A DNA stretch of 33,392 nucleotides from Bacillota bacterium. GTDB taxonomy: Bacteria > Bacillota > Clostridia > Peptostreptococcales > Anaerovoracaceae. Below, one piece after another: positions 1 through 6,507 of this stretch. Under the pieces are notes generated by a model. That model saw only the letters and a list, made by a program, of their open reading frames with translations, was not told the DNA's origin and did no database searches. Positions within the stretch are counted from its first letter, which is position 1. Each line of letters opens with the position of its first letter. The position numbers and the translations under genes are program-made. The stretch is taken from NCBI GenBank assembly GCA_017626845.1, contig JAGAHX010000062.1, positions 1 to 33,392 on the forward strand, written 5' to 3'.

Positions 1-7
1 CATGACG

Positions 8-69
8 TAACCTCCTATGTTTTCGTTACTGTGGTTGTCAGGCCACTTTCAGCCTAACATAGGAGGTTA
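8..69 (-). promoter_or_regulatory. Hairpin sequestering the ribosome binding site of the leftward gene
   Basis: The 14-base arms TAACCTCCTATGTT (8-21) and AACATAGGAGGTTA (56-69) are perfect inverted repeats. In the minus-strand RNA the AGGAGG that precedes the ATG at 3-1 lies inside the 3' arm and pairs with CCTCCT. A smaller GTGG/CCAC stem sits in the loop. Translation of the leftward gene should be low unless the stem is opened. Confidence 0.65.
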
Positions 70-98
70 TATTTCTTAAACTAAAGTTTCTTTTATTG

Positions 99-122
99 AC
101 CCCCAGTTGAACTGGGGGTTTC
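99..122. terminator. GC-rich palindrome with short T run (terminator-like or IS terminal hairpin)
   Basis: CCCCCAGTT and AACTGGGGG (100-118) form a near-continuous palindrome followed on the plus strand by TTTCTT. It would stop plus-strand transcription weakly. It may instead be the TnpA-recognised hairpin of the IS200-like end. Confidence 0.45.
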
Positions 123-144
123 TTGACGCTTAAGCGCCAAAGAG

Positions 145-183
145 AAAAACCGCACGGAAGGAATCTCCTTTCCGTGCGGTTTT
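145..183 (-). terminator. Terminator of the LysM lipoprotein gene
   Basis: A long stem (CCGCACGGAA with its complement, roughly 150-180) is flanked by A-runs on the left and T-runs on the right. It can therefore act in both directions. It lies just downstream of the minus-strand stop codon at 213-215. Confidence 0.8.
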
Positions 184-212
184 ATGATGCGTTTCCTTCC
201 AGAGTCACGATC

Positions 213-905
213 CTATTTCGACGGTACGCTCAGGACTTCGCCCGGAAACAGGTACTTCGCATATTCGATGACGTCGTCGAATTCGTAGCCGTGAGCCTGC
301 GCCGTTTCGATGATGACGGTCTGGTTCATGATGGCCAGCTCTCTCGTGGAGATGCCGTAGGCTTCCGCGATGCTGTGGATGGAATCGCCGGACTGGACTG
401 TGTAGGTATCCAGGGAATCATCTTCCGTCAGCAGGATCTGATTGGAAAGACCGGAGCCCGCCAGCGCTTCCGCATTGCGGGAGGAAGAACCGCCTTCCGT
501 GGATTCCGTCGTGACGCAGCCGGATGTAAGGGTCATCAGGAGCTGTCCGTCCTTCAATTCCAGCTGTCCCTGATAATTGAACGTAACGTTATCGCTCTCT
601 ACATCCTTACCCTCGATATCGAAATCCGCCTTCCCGTTCTCGATCGGGGTTCCTTCCACGAGCTGATACAGGGTGGAATCGTCGAACATGTCGGTAAACG
701 TCCATTCCATTTTGCCGTCCACGACGCTCCGCACCGTAACGGTCAGGGTGCCTCCCCAGGGATCTTCGCCGGCAAACTGGTGTCCGGCGTAATCCAGATA
801 GGCCTCGTCCGAAACAGGCAGCATCTCACTTTTACCCGATTTGCAGCCGGTCAGCGCTAGCAGTCCTACTACGAGGACGCAGACGATCAGAATCTTTCTT
901 TTCAT
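213..905 (-). CDS. LysM-domain lipoprotein
   Basis: A 230-residue secreted lipoprotein of unknown specific function. I chose the start at 905 because it follows a GGGGGG ribosome binding site and gives a clean type II signal peptide: MKRKIL, a hydrophobic stretch, then the lipobox LTGC with the acylated cysteine near residue 21. The middle part (about 30-140) is rich in beta-strand-like segments and resembles no family I can name. The last 60 residues form a LysM domain starting YTVQSGDSIHSIA, which usually binds peptidoglycan N-acetylglucosamine. The protein is thus probably anchored to the outer face of the membrane and touches the wall. It lies directly behind the terminator of the tRNA operon and shows no clear promoter of its own, so it may depend on read-through or on a weak promoter I cannot see. 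Confidence 0.85.
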   Translation of the reverse strand: MKRKILIVCVLVVGLLALTGCKSGKSEMLPVSDEAYLDYAGHQFAGEDPWGGTLTVTVRSVVDGKMEWTFTDMFDDSTLYQLVEGTPIENGKADFDIEGKDVESDNVTFNYQGQLELKDGQLLMTLTSGCVTTESTEGGSSSRNAEALAGSGLSNQILLTEDDSLDTYTVQSGDSIHSIAEAYGISTRELAIMNQTVIIETAQAHGYEFDDVIEYAKYLFPGEVLSVPSK

Positions 906-937
906 AATTACCCCCCCTAAAAATGTTTCTTTTAAGG

Positions 938-970
938 AAAACAGAGACCTTTTTCGGGGTCTCTGTTTCG
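938..970 (-). terminator. Terminator of the Asn-Leu-fMet tRNA operon
   Basis: ACAGAGACC (941-949) and GGTCTCTGT (958-966) form a stem followed on the minus strand by TTTTCC. It lies seven bases past the end of tRNA-fMet and just before the LysM lipoprotein start. Confidence 0.75.
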
Positions 971-976
971 TTTTCA

Positions 977-1052
<76 letters not shown>

Positions 1053-1061
1053 ATGTTAAGT

Positions 1062-1148
1062 TGGTGCCGAGAACCGGGGTCGAACCGGTACGATATTGCT
1101 ATCGCGGGATTTTAAGTCCCGTGCGTCTGCCAATTCCGCCATCCCGGC
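1062..1148 (-). tRNA. tRNA-Leu (TAA)
   Basis: An 87-base class II tRNA with a long variable arm and encoded CCA. The anticodon loop reads ACTTAAAAT with TAA as anticodon. The acceptor stem GCCGGGA would pair imperfectly with its partner TCTCGGC. Confidence 0.92.
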
Positions 1149-1169
1149 TTGTCTTCGGCTGAGTTAGTT

Positions 1170-1194
1170 TGGGAGAGGCATTTGCCTCTCCCAA
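1170..1194. other. Spacer hairpin between tRNA genes
   Basis: GGGAGAGGCA and TGCCTCTCCC form a perfect stem between tRNA-Leu and tRNA-Asn. It has no T-run on either side, so it is more likely a processing or stability element than a terminator. Confidence 0.5.
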
Positions 1195-1197
1195 AGT

Positions 1198-1272
1198 TGG
1201 CTCCGGAGGTCGGGCTCGAACCGACAGCCTACCGGTTAACAGCCGGTTGCTCCACCATTGAGCTACTCCGGA
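1198..1272 (-). tRNA. tRNA-Asn (GTT)
   Basis: A 75-base cloverleaf with acceptor stem TCCGGAG/CTCCGGA and encoded CCA. The anticodon loop reads CTGTTAA with GTT. It is the first gene of the operon. Confidence 0.95.
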
Positions 1273-1297
1273 ATAACGTCGCACTTGCGACTTTGCT

Positions 1298-1327
1298 ATT
1301 ATACGATAGGACCTCCTGCTTTGTCAA
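1298..1327 (-). promoter_or_regulatory. Promoter of the tRNA operon
   Basis: On the minus strand TTGACA (1322-1327) and TATAAT (1298-1303) are separated by 18 bases. Both hexamers are perfect consensus, as expected for a stable-RNA operon. The -10 ends about 25 bases before tRNA-Asn. Confidence 0.85.
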
Positions 1328-1361
1328 GAACAAAAGCACACTTTTCTGCAAAGATTTCTCG

Positions 1362-1379
1362 GGTCACTCTATAATGACC
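1362..1379 (+). promoter_or_regulatory. Promoter -10 inside a palindrome, candidate autoregulatory operator
   Basis: TATAAT (1370-1375) lies inside the inverted repeat GGTCA-N8-TGACC. The -35 region is poor. The next plus-strand gene encodes an XRE-type DNA-binding protein, so the palindrome could be its own operator; that link is inferred. Confidence 0.45.
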
Positions 1380-1444
1380 GCGCAACAGCCGGTTGCTTGC
1401 CTTCTTTCGCGCTGAAGCGTATAAAAGAATCAGGAGGTGCCGAA

Positions 1445-2209
1445 ATGGATACAAAAGACGTCATCTATGATCTTCGCACAAAGAACGGGCTGTCGCAGGA
1501 CGAGCTCGCCGAAAAGGTCTTCGTGACCCGCCAAGCCGTCTCCCGCTGGGAAACCGGGGAGACCGTCCCGAACACGGAGACGCTCAAGCTACTTTCTTCC
1601 CTGTTCGATGTGTCCATCAATACCCTGCTTGGGTCACCGCGGCGGCTGGTCTGCCAGTGCTGCGGCATGCCCCTCGAAGATACGCTGATCGGAAGAAACA
1701 AGGACGGATCGCTGAACGAGAACTACTGCAAGTGGTGCTATGCCGACGGCACTTACACCTACAGCGACATGGACGACCTGATCGAAGTCTGCGTGCCGAA
1801 TATGGTGAGCGAGCAGTTTTCCGAAGAGCAGGTCCGCGCCTATCTGAAACAGATGCTGCCGACGCTGGATTACTGGAAGCGGTACGAGGAGCTCGGGGAT
1901 GGCGGAGAATTCGAAGCCTTTAAGAAGCAGCTGATCGAAGAGATCAACGCGCTGCAGATCGAAGGCATGCCGAAAGTGGAAAAACTGAACGCGCTGGTCG
2001 GGCAGTACGTAAATCTCGCATACCGCCTGCCGAACGGTGCGCAAGTAAAATTTCTCGACGACGGAACCACGTATCTCGGCAATCAGCTGGAGTCGGAATT
2101 CGGCGGAGACCGCTGCTTCGGTGTGCTGGCGAACATGGACTTTATCCTGGTGTGCACCTATGGCGAGGACGACGCCGATCCCGAGCTCGTTCTGTACAAG
2201 AAGCGCTGA
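1445..2209 (+). CDS. XRE-family regulator with zinc-ribbon domain
   Basis: A 254-residue protein. Residues 1-60 form an XRE helix-turn-helix (LRTKNGLSQDELAEKV, then VTRQAVSRWETG), the DNA-binding part. Residues about 63-115 match the putative zinc-ribbon family often fused to such regulators: CQCCGMPL followed by YCKWCYADG supplies the metal-binding cysteines, and LIEVCVPNM follows. The C-terminal part (about 185-254) is a separate domain I do not recognise. An upstream in-frame start would extend the frame by 16 codons. I chose 1445 because AGGAGGT sits just before it and the helix-turn-helix starts there. It is transcribed divergently from the tRNA operon and ends at its own terminator. Targets are unknown. 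Confidence 0.88.
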   Translation: MDTKDVIYDLRTKNGLSQDELAEKVFVTRQAVSRWETGETVPNTETLKLLSSLFDVSINTLLGSPRRLVCQCCGMPLEDTLIGRNKDGSLNENYCKWCYADGTYTYSDMDDLIEVCVPNMVSEQFSEEQVRAYLKQMLPTLDYWKRYEELGDGGEFEAFKKQLIEEINALQIEGMPKVEKLNALVGQYVNLAYRLPNGAQVKFLDDGTTYLGNQLESEFGGDRCFGVLANMDFILVCTYGEDDADPELVLYKKR

Positions 2210-2268
2210 CCACGGACAACGTATTTCGGTGCAGTAGTAATCCAACCTATAATTTGGCCAACTACAGA

Positions 2269-2300
2269 AAACCCCGCAGTCTGCAGGAACTGCGGGGTTT
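2269..2300. terminator. Bidirectional terminator between convergent genes
   Basis: ACCCCGCAGT and ACTGCGGGGT form a strong stem with A-runs on the left and T-runs on the right. It serves the regulator gene on the plus strand and the CGGC gene on the minus strand. Confidence 0.8.
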
Positions 2301-2323
2301 GGTCTTGCCATTACGGATGATTC

Positions 2324-2665
2324 CTACCCTCTCTCGTGGGTGTAATCCAGCAGGCGGATATCCGGGCCGATGTTGGCAGCGATGGTCTCCTTCATTTTCT
2401 TTGCGAAGGGGCAGGCATAGCCGATGGGTGTGCCAAGCTGGATGCAGGAAGCAAACGCGATGGTATCGGCACCCCTTTCCACCAGTTTCTTTGCCCGCAG
2501 AACGGCCTTCTTGCCGGGGCAGCCGCCGCAGTTGCAGAAGCCTACCAGCGTAATGTCCTCGTCCAGGCCTTCGAACACGCCGGACTTGTGACGGATCGTA
2601 TGGAAATCCCGGGTACCGGGGCAGAAATCTTCGGTCTGCATGCAGCGGATAATGCCAAGTTTCAT
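2324..2665 (-). CDS. CGGC domain-containing protein
   Basis: A 113-residue small cytoplasmic protein. The signature GFCNCGGCPGKK (about residues 42-53) carries the CGGC motif that defines this family of putative metal-binding proteins. Further conserved-looking cysteines lie near the N-terminus (IIRCMQTEDFCPG) and in FASCIQLGT and YACPFAKK. The reaction is not known; metal or cluster binding is inferred from the cysteines. The start follows an AGGAGA ribosome binding site. It is the second gene behind the TPR protein with a 37-base gap and no terminator, so the two are probably co-transcribed. Confidence 0.85.
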   Translation of the reverse strand: MKLGIIRCMQTEDFCPGTRDFHTIRHKSGVFEGLDEDITLVGFCNCGGCPGKKAVLRAKKLVERGADTIAFASCIQLGTPIGYACPFAKKMKETIAANIGPDIRLLDYTHERG

Positions 2666-2702
2666 AGTTCAATCTCCTTCTTCAATCTCAATCGTGGATG
2701 TT

Positions 2703-3785
2703 CTACTCCATCCGGTTCTTCCGGATGATCTCCGCCTTGCGGCGGTACTTCTCGGAGTTCTCGGCGTCACCGTCGGCCGCGTAAAGGTCCGCCAGGCACT
2801 CGCAGCTCTCCTCGTGAGACGGCTGCAGCGCCAGCACGCGCTTAAAGCCCTCGATCGCTTCGTCGAAAAAGCCCAGCTCCCGGTACGCAGACGCCAGATA
2901 ATAATGCAGCGGCCACCAGTTGTCGTACTGGGTACCCACGTAGCGTTCCAGAATGCGGAGGCCGTCCTCCAGGTGACCCGCCACAAGAGCGTTGATCCCC
3001 TCCTCGATCTTCACGGGATCTGCCAGGGAAGCCACCCGTTCGCGGATCTCTTTGATTTCGTCGCTTTCATCTGTCCCTTCGACAGGCTCAGGGACCGTCG
3101 AGGGCTCAGGGACCGCCCCGACCGAAGCAGTCTTCTCCTCATTCAACTTCAGGAACTTCTTCCACGCCAGCTCGGCCTTCTTGTACTGCCCGGCGTTTAC
3201 GTAGGCATAGCCCAGGAAGTAGTAAGCCGCCGCGTAGTCCGGATAGACCCGGGTGACGTGCTCAAAATACTCGGTCGACTCTTTCTTCAGGATGCCGATC
3301 AGCTCCTGCTGGTCTTCCCCTTCCATGCTCAGGTACCATTCCCGGCAGCAGCAGGCGTAGCCGAACATGGCATCCCGGTTCTGATCGTCCAGCAGCAGCG
3401 CGGCACGGAAATAGATGCAGCTCTTGCGGTAATGCTGTTCCCGCAGTTCGGTCGCACCCTTCTGCACCAGGACGTCCACCAGTTTTTCGTTGAAATACAA
3501 GGCCAGGTAAGCGATGTAGGCATCGCGGTATTTAAACTGGGTATTCGCGCCGATGACGCAGGCCATGTTGTCCGCCAGGTCCGTCACCGGAAGACCGCCT
3601 TCGCCGTGGAAAGCGGCCAGGTCGCCAGCCTTGATGGGGATGTCCACGCCCCGCAGGAATTCCATGCCGGTGCGGGTGCAGTAATCGTCGGAAAAGCTGT
3701 CGAACAGGAAGGTTCGCACTTCGCCGTCCAGCCAGCCGCTCAGCTTATCCTCTCGTTTTCTAAAATCCGGGGCTTTGAGCTCCAT
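2703..3785 (-). CDS. TPR-repeat protein with an in-frame palindromic repeat insertion
   Basis: A 360-residue cytoplasmic protein built from helical repeats, likely a protein-protein interaction scaffold. TPR-like repeats are clear at about 180-220 (AAAYYFLGYAYVNAGQYKKA) and 290-345 (LHYYLASAYRELGFFDEA, then ECLADLYAADGDAENSEKY). The first 170 residues are also helical but less canonical. Between the two TPR blocks lies a proline-rich linker reading VPEPSTVPEPVEG, encoded by a tandem palindromic repeat described separately. The start follows GGAGG and a small hairpin, CGGGTA/TACCCG. No partner is evident other than the CGGC gene downstream. Confidence 0.8.
   Translation of the reverse strand: MELKAPDFRKREDKLSGWLDGEVRTFLFDSFSDDYCTRTGMEFLRGVDIPIKAGDLAAFHGEGGLPVTDLADNMACVIGANTQFKYRDAYIAYLALYFNEKLVDVLVQKGATELREQHYRKSCIYFRAALLLDDQNRDAMFGYACCCREWYLSMEGEDQQELIGILKKESTEYFEHVTRVYPDYAAAYYFLGYAYVNAGQYKKAELAWKKFLKLNEEKTASVGAVPEPSTVPEPVEGTDESDEIKEIRERVASLADPVKIEEGINALVAGHLEDGLRILERYVGTQYDNWWPLHYYLASAYRELGFFDEAIEGFKRVLALQPSHEESCECLADLYAADGDAENSEKYRRKAEIIRKNRME
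3074..3115 (-). repeat. REP-like repeat inserted in frame within the TPR gene
   Basis: The 13-base unit GGCTCAGGGACCG occurs at 3085-3097 and again at 3103-3115, with CCCTTCGACAGG at the outer edge. On the coding strand this gives CCTGAGCCTGTCGAAGG, a sequence I recognise as a dispersed palindromic repeat in many bacterial genomes. In proteins it leaves the trace VPEPVEG. Here it keeps the reading frame. Confidence 0.6.
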
Positions 3786-3819
3786 AATTCCTCCAAACGG
3801 GTAAATACCCGAAAATCCT

Positions 3820-3861
3820 ATAAAAACGCCGCAGAGCGCCGATTAGGGGCCTTCTGCGGCA
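3820..3861 (-). terminator. Terminator of the ftsZ-to-radical SAM cluster
   Basis: GCCGCAGA (3828-3835) pairs with TCTGCGGC (3853-3860), and the minus-strand RNA continues GTTTTTA. It lies about 55 bases past the radical SAM stop codon and separates that cluster from the TPR operon. Confidence 0.75.
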
Positions 3862-3914
3862 TCTCCAGATCAACAGTATACCAGGCGTTTCCGCCCTCAT
3901 GGCGAAGCGTCAAG

Positions 3915-4793
3915 CTACAGCGCCCGCCAGAACTCCGGCCGCAACATATCGCTGTTCTCCTTCGCCTGCCGCACCACGGCCAGCATCTTCTCCCTGTCCT
4001 TGGGCAGATCGCCCTTCAGAGACAGATAATTCGACGCGTGGTTGCTGCGGAACACACAGGTCGTCCCTGCAGGCATGTCGATGTGCGAAAGCATCACGTC
4101 CATCTCTTCCAGCACCTCCGCGGGCTTTAAGAGTTCGAACCGTCCTTCCGCGATATCCTGCGTAATGGGTGCCGAAGGATCGAGCATCAGCGTAAGCCAG
4201 GAAGCATAGGACGGATGCATCTCGGAGATCATGGTCGCCGAATCCACCGCGTGCTCTCTCCACAGTTCTCTGCCGCCGAGCCCGGAGATAAAGGACACGG
4301 AAGCCGCGATACCGGCGTCTTCCGCCCTTCGCACGCCTGCGATCAGTTCCTCCCGGGTGGCGCGCTTGCACATCCGCGCCAGCACTTCGGGATTGCCGCT
4401 CTCGGCGCCGACGTACACGATGCCGATGCCGGCGTCACGCAGCGCCGCCAGTTCCTCCGGCGACTTGCGCAGGATGTCCGTCGCCCTGCCGTACACGCCC
4501 ACCCGCTCGCATTCCGGGAACAGCTCCCGGATCGCTTCCAGGATGGCCAGCAGCTTCGCGTTGGACAGGCACAGGGCGTCCCCGTCCGCCAGGAAGATCC
4601 GCCGCACCCGGCTGTAATAGGCCCGGCATTCTCGCAGGTCCGCCAGGATATCCTCCAGCTGCCGGATGTGGAACTGCTTGTCTTTGTACATGCTGCAGAA
4701 CCGGCACTTGTTGTGGCTGCAGCCGATCGTCACCTGAAGGATCAGGCTGTAGGCCTCGCTGGGAGGCCGGTACACCATGCCTTCGTACTGCAT
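3915..4793 (-). CDS. Radical SAM protein
   Basis: A 292-residue radical S-adenosylmethionine enzyme of unknown substrate. The cluster-binding cysteines are at residues 25, 30 and 33 (GCSHNKCRFCSMY), giving a CX4CX2C spacing rather than the usual CX3CX2C. The barrel continues with LADGDAL, GVYGRATDI and VYVGAESGNPEVL, which fit the Elp3/MiaB-like fold. No TRAM, B12-binding or extra cluster domain is present, so this is a minimal form. Its ATG overlaps the argS stop codon by one base (TAATG), which suggests translational coupling. It ends the long minus-strand cluster. Confidence 0.82.
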   Translation of the reverse strand: MQYEGMVYRPPSEAYSLILQVTIGCSHNKCRFCSMYKDKQFHIRQLEDILADLRECRAYYSRVRRIFLADGDALCLSNAKLLAILEAIRELFPECERVGVYGRATDILRKSPEELAALRDAGIGIVYVGAESGNPEVLARMCKRATREELIAGVRRAEDAGIAASVSFISGLGGRELWREHAVDSATMISEMHPSYASWLTLMLDPSAPITQDIAEGRFELLKPAEVLEEMDVMLSHIDMPAGTTCVFRSNHASNYLSLKGDLPKDREKMLAVVRQAKENSDMLRPEFWRAL

Positions 4794-6505
4794 TACATCT
4801 TCTCCGGCGCCTTCATGCCCAGCAGATACAGGCCGTTAGCGATGGCCTGCTTGGCCGCGTAGGTCAGCAGCAGCTTCGCGTTCTTCTCGTCCTCGTTATC
4901 CACCAGGATGCGCTCGTCGTGGTAGAACTTGTTGTAGGCCTGGGCGATGTCGACGATGTGGCGGGTCACGACGGAGGGTTCGTATTTCTCCGCGGCGTCC
5001 GCGACCACTTCGGGGAACCGGTACAGCAGCTTGACCAATTCATACCCCGCCTCGCCCGTAATGTAGGACAGATCCATGCCGGAGACGTCGAAGGTCTTGC
5101 CCTCGGCCTCCGCGTTGCGCAGCACCGAAGCCGCTCTCGCGTGGGTATACTGCACGTAGGGACCGGTCTCGCCGTCGAAGTTCAGCACTTTGTCCCAGCT
5201 GAACGTATAATCCTTGATGCGTCCGTTGGACAGCTCCTGGAAGATGACCGCGCCGATACCGACGATCTTCGCCGTCTCGTCCATGTTGTCCGTGTTGACG
5301 CCCTTCTCCACGATGATTTCCCGCGTCTTTTCCACCGCGGCCTTCAGCACGTCTTCCAGGAAGACCACGCGGCCTTGCCGGGTGGACATGGTGCCCTCTT
5401 CCAGGCTCACGAGGCCGAAGGGAACGTGCACGCAGTTTTTCGCCCAATCGTAGCCCATCAGCTCCAGGATCTTGAACCACTGCTGGAAATGCAGGTTCTG
5501 CTGGCTGGCCACGACGTAGATGCACTTGTCGAAGTCATAGGTCTTCTTGCGGTACATGGCTGCCGCCAGGTCGCGGGTGATGTACAGGGACGAACCGTCG
5601 CTCTTCGTGATGAGTGCCGGGGTCATGCCGTAGGCCTCCAGGTCGACGATCTGCGCCCCCTGGGATTCCTGCAGCAGGCCCTTCTCCTTCAGTTCTTCGA
5701 TGACCGCCGGCATCTTGTCGGAATAGAACGACTCGCCGTTATAGGAATCGAAGTGGATGTCCAGCATGTCGTACACGCGGCTGAATTCCTTCAGGGATTC
5801 GCTGCGGAACCACTGCCACAGCTCGGTCTCTTCCTTCGCGCCGTGCTCCAGTTTCGTAAAGGTCTCTCTGGCTTCATCCTCCAGCGCCGGATCCTTCTCC
5901 GCCTCCTCGTGGAACTTGACGTAATAAGACAGCAGCGTCTTGATGGGCTCCTTCTCCACGTCTTCCTTATTGCCCCACTTGCGGTAGGCCACGATCATCT
6001 TGCCGAACTGGGTGCCGTAGTCGCCCAGATGGTTGAGGCGCACCACCTTGCTGCCCACCGCCTCGTACAGCTTCGCGATGGAAGCGCCGATGACGGTGCT
6101 GCGGATGTGGCCGATGTGGAAGGGCTTGGCGATGTTCGGGGAGCTGTACTCCACGATGACGGTCTTGCCGTCGCCGCCGTGGGAATTGCCGAAGGCCTTT
6201 CCCTGTTCGCACACCGCCTGGAGGGTGACCCGGGCAAACTCCGCCTTGTTGATGAACATGTTGACGTAGGCGTTCACCTGCTCTACCTTTTCGAACAGCG
6301 CGTTCTCCCCGATGGCCGCCGCGATATCGGCTGCGATCATCTGGGGCGCCTTGTGCATGACTTTCGCCAGACGGAAGCACGGGAAGGCGTAGTCGCCCAT
6401 CTTATTGTCGGCGGGGATCTCGATCAGCTTTTCGATCTCTTCCGCGGTGAGGCTCTCCACCTGGGCCGCCAGAAGTTCTGCAATTTCCTGTTTTACGTTT
6501 CTCAT
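4793..6505 (-). CDS. argS: Arginyl-tRNA synthetase
   Basis: A 570-residue class I aminoacyl-tRNA synthetase that charges tRNA-Arg in the cytoplasm. The N-terminal domain (about 1-90) includes KMGDYAFPCFRLAK. The catalytic core shows SSPNIAKPFHIGHIRS with the HIGH motif near residue 130. Later GTMSTRQGRVVFLEDVL stands at the place of the KMSK loop, which is degenerate in this enzyme family. The C-terminal part carries the helical anticodon-binding domain (YVQYTHARAASVLR onward). Length is normal for the family. It starts two bases after the mutS2 stop codon with GAAGAGG inside the end of mutS2. I see no T-box leader, as expected for an internal operon gene. Confidence 0.96.
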   Translation of the reverse strand: MRNVKQEIAELLAAQVESLTAEEIEKLIEIPADNKMGDYAFPCFRLAKVMHKAPQMIAADIAAAIGENALFEKVEQVNAYVNMFINKAEFARVTLQAVCEQGKAFGNSHGGDGKTVIVEYSSPNIAKPFHIGHIRSTVIGASIAKLYEAVGSKVVRLNHLGDYGTQFGKMIVAYRKWGNKEDVEKEPIKTLLSYYVKFHEEAEKDPALEDEARETFTKLEHGAKEETELWQWFRSESLKEFSRVYDMLDIHFDSYNGESFYSDKMPAVIEELKEKGLLQESQGAQIVDLEAYGMTPALITKSDGSSLYITRDLAAAMYRKKTYDFDKCIYVVASQQNLHFQQWFKILELMGYDWAKNCVHVPFGLVSLEEGTMSTRQGRVVFLEDVLKAAVEKTREIIVEKGVNTDNMDETAKIVGIGAVIFQELSNGRIKDYTFSWDKVLNFDGETGPYVQYTHARAASVLRNAEAEGKTFDVSGMDLSYITGEAGYELVKLLYRFPEVVADAAEKYEPSVVTRHIVDIAQAYNKFYHDERILVDNEDEKNAKLLLTYAAKQAIANGLYLLGMKAPEKM

Positions 6506-6507
6506 GT

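Larger units (their letters stand above)
1..136 (-). mobile_element. Partial left end of an IS200-like insertion sequence (transposase lies off the window)
   Basis: Read on the minus strand, a perfect AGGAGG ribosome binding site is followed by ATG at positions 3-1, so a gene starts here and runs out of the window to the left. Its leader has two features known from IS200-type elements. One is a short strong palindrome near the tip (100-118), which in that family blocks incoming transcription and can serve as the terminal hairpin bound by TnpA. The other is a stem that buries the Shine-Dalgarno sequence of tnpA (8-21 with 56-69). The palindrome CGCTTAAGCG at 127-136 may mark the tip. The transposase itself is not visible, so the family is inferred from leader architecture only. 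A host gene with a sequestered ribosome binding site is the alternative. Confidence 0.45.

Noticed and set aside
2640..4130. 496-codon plus-strand frame opposite the TPR and radical SAM genes
   Set aside because: It crosses a terminator and an intergenic gap, has no ribosome binding site and no domain. It is an antisense shadow.
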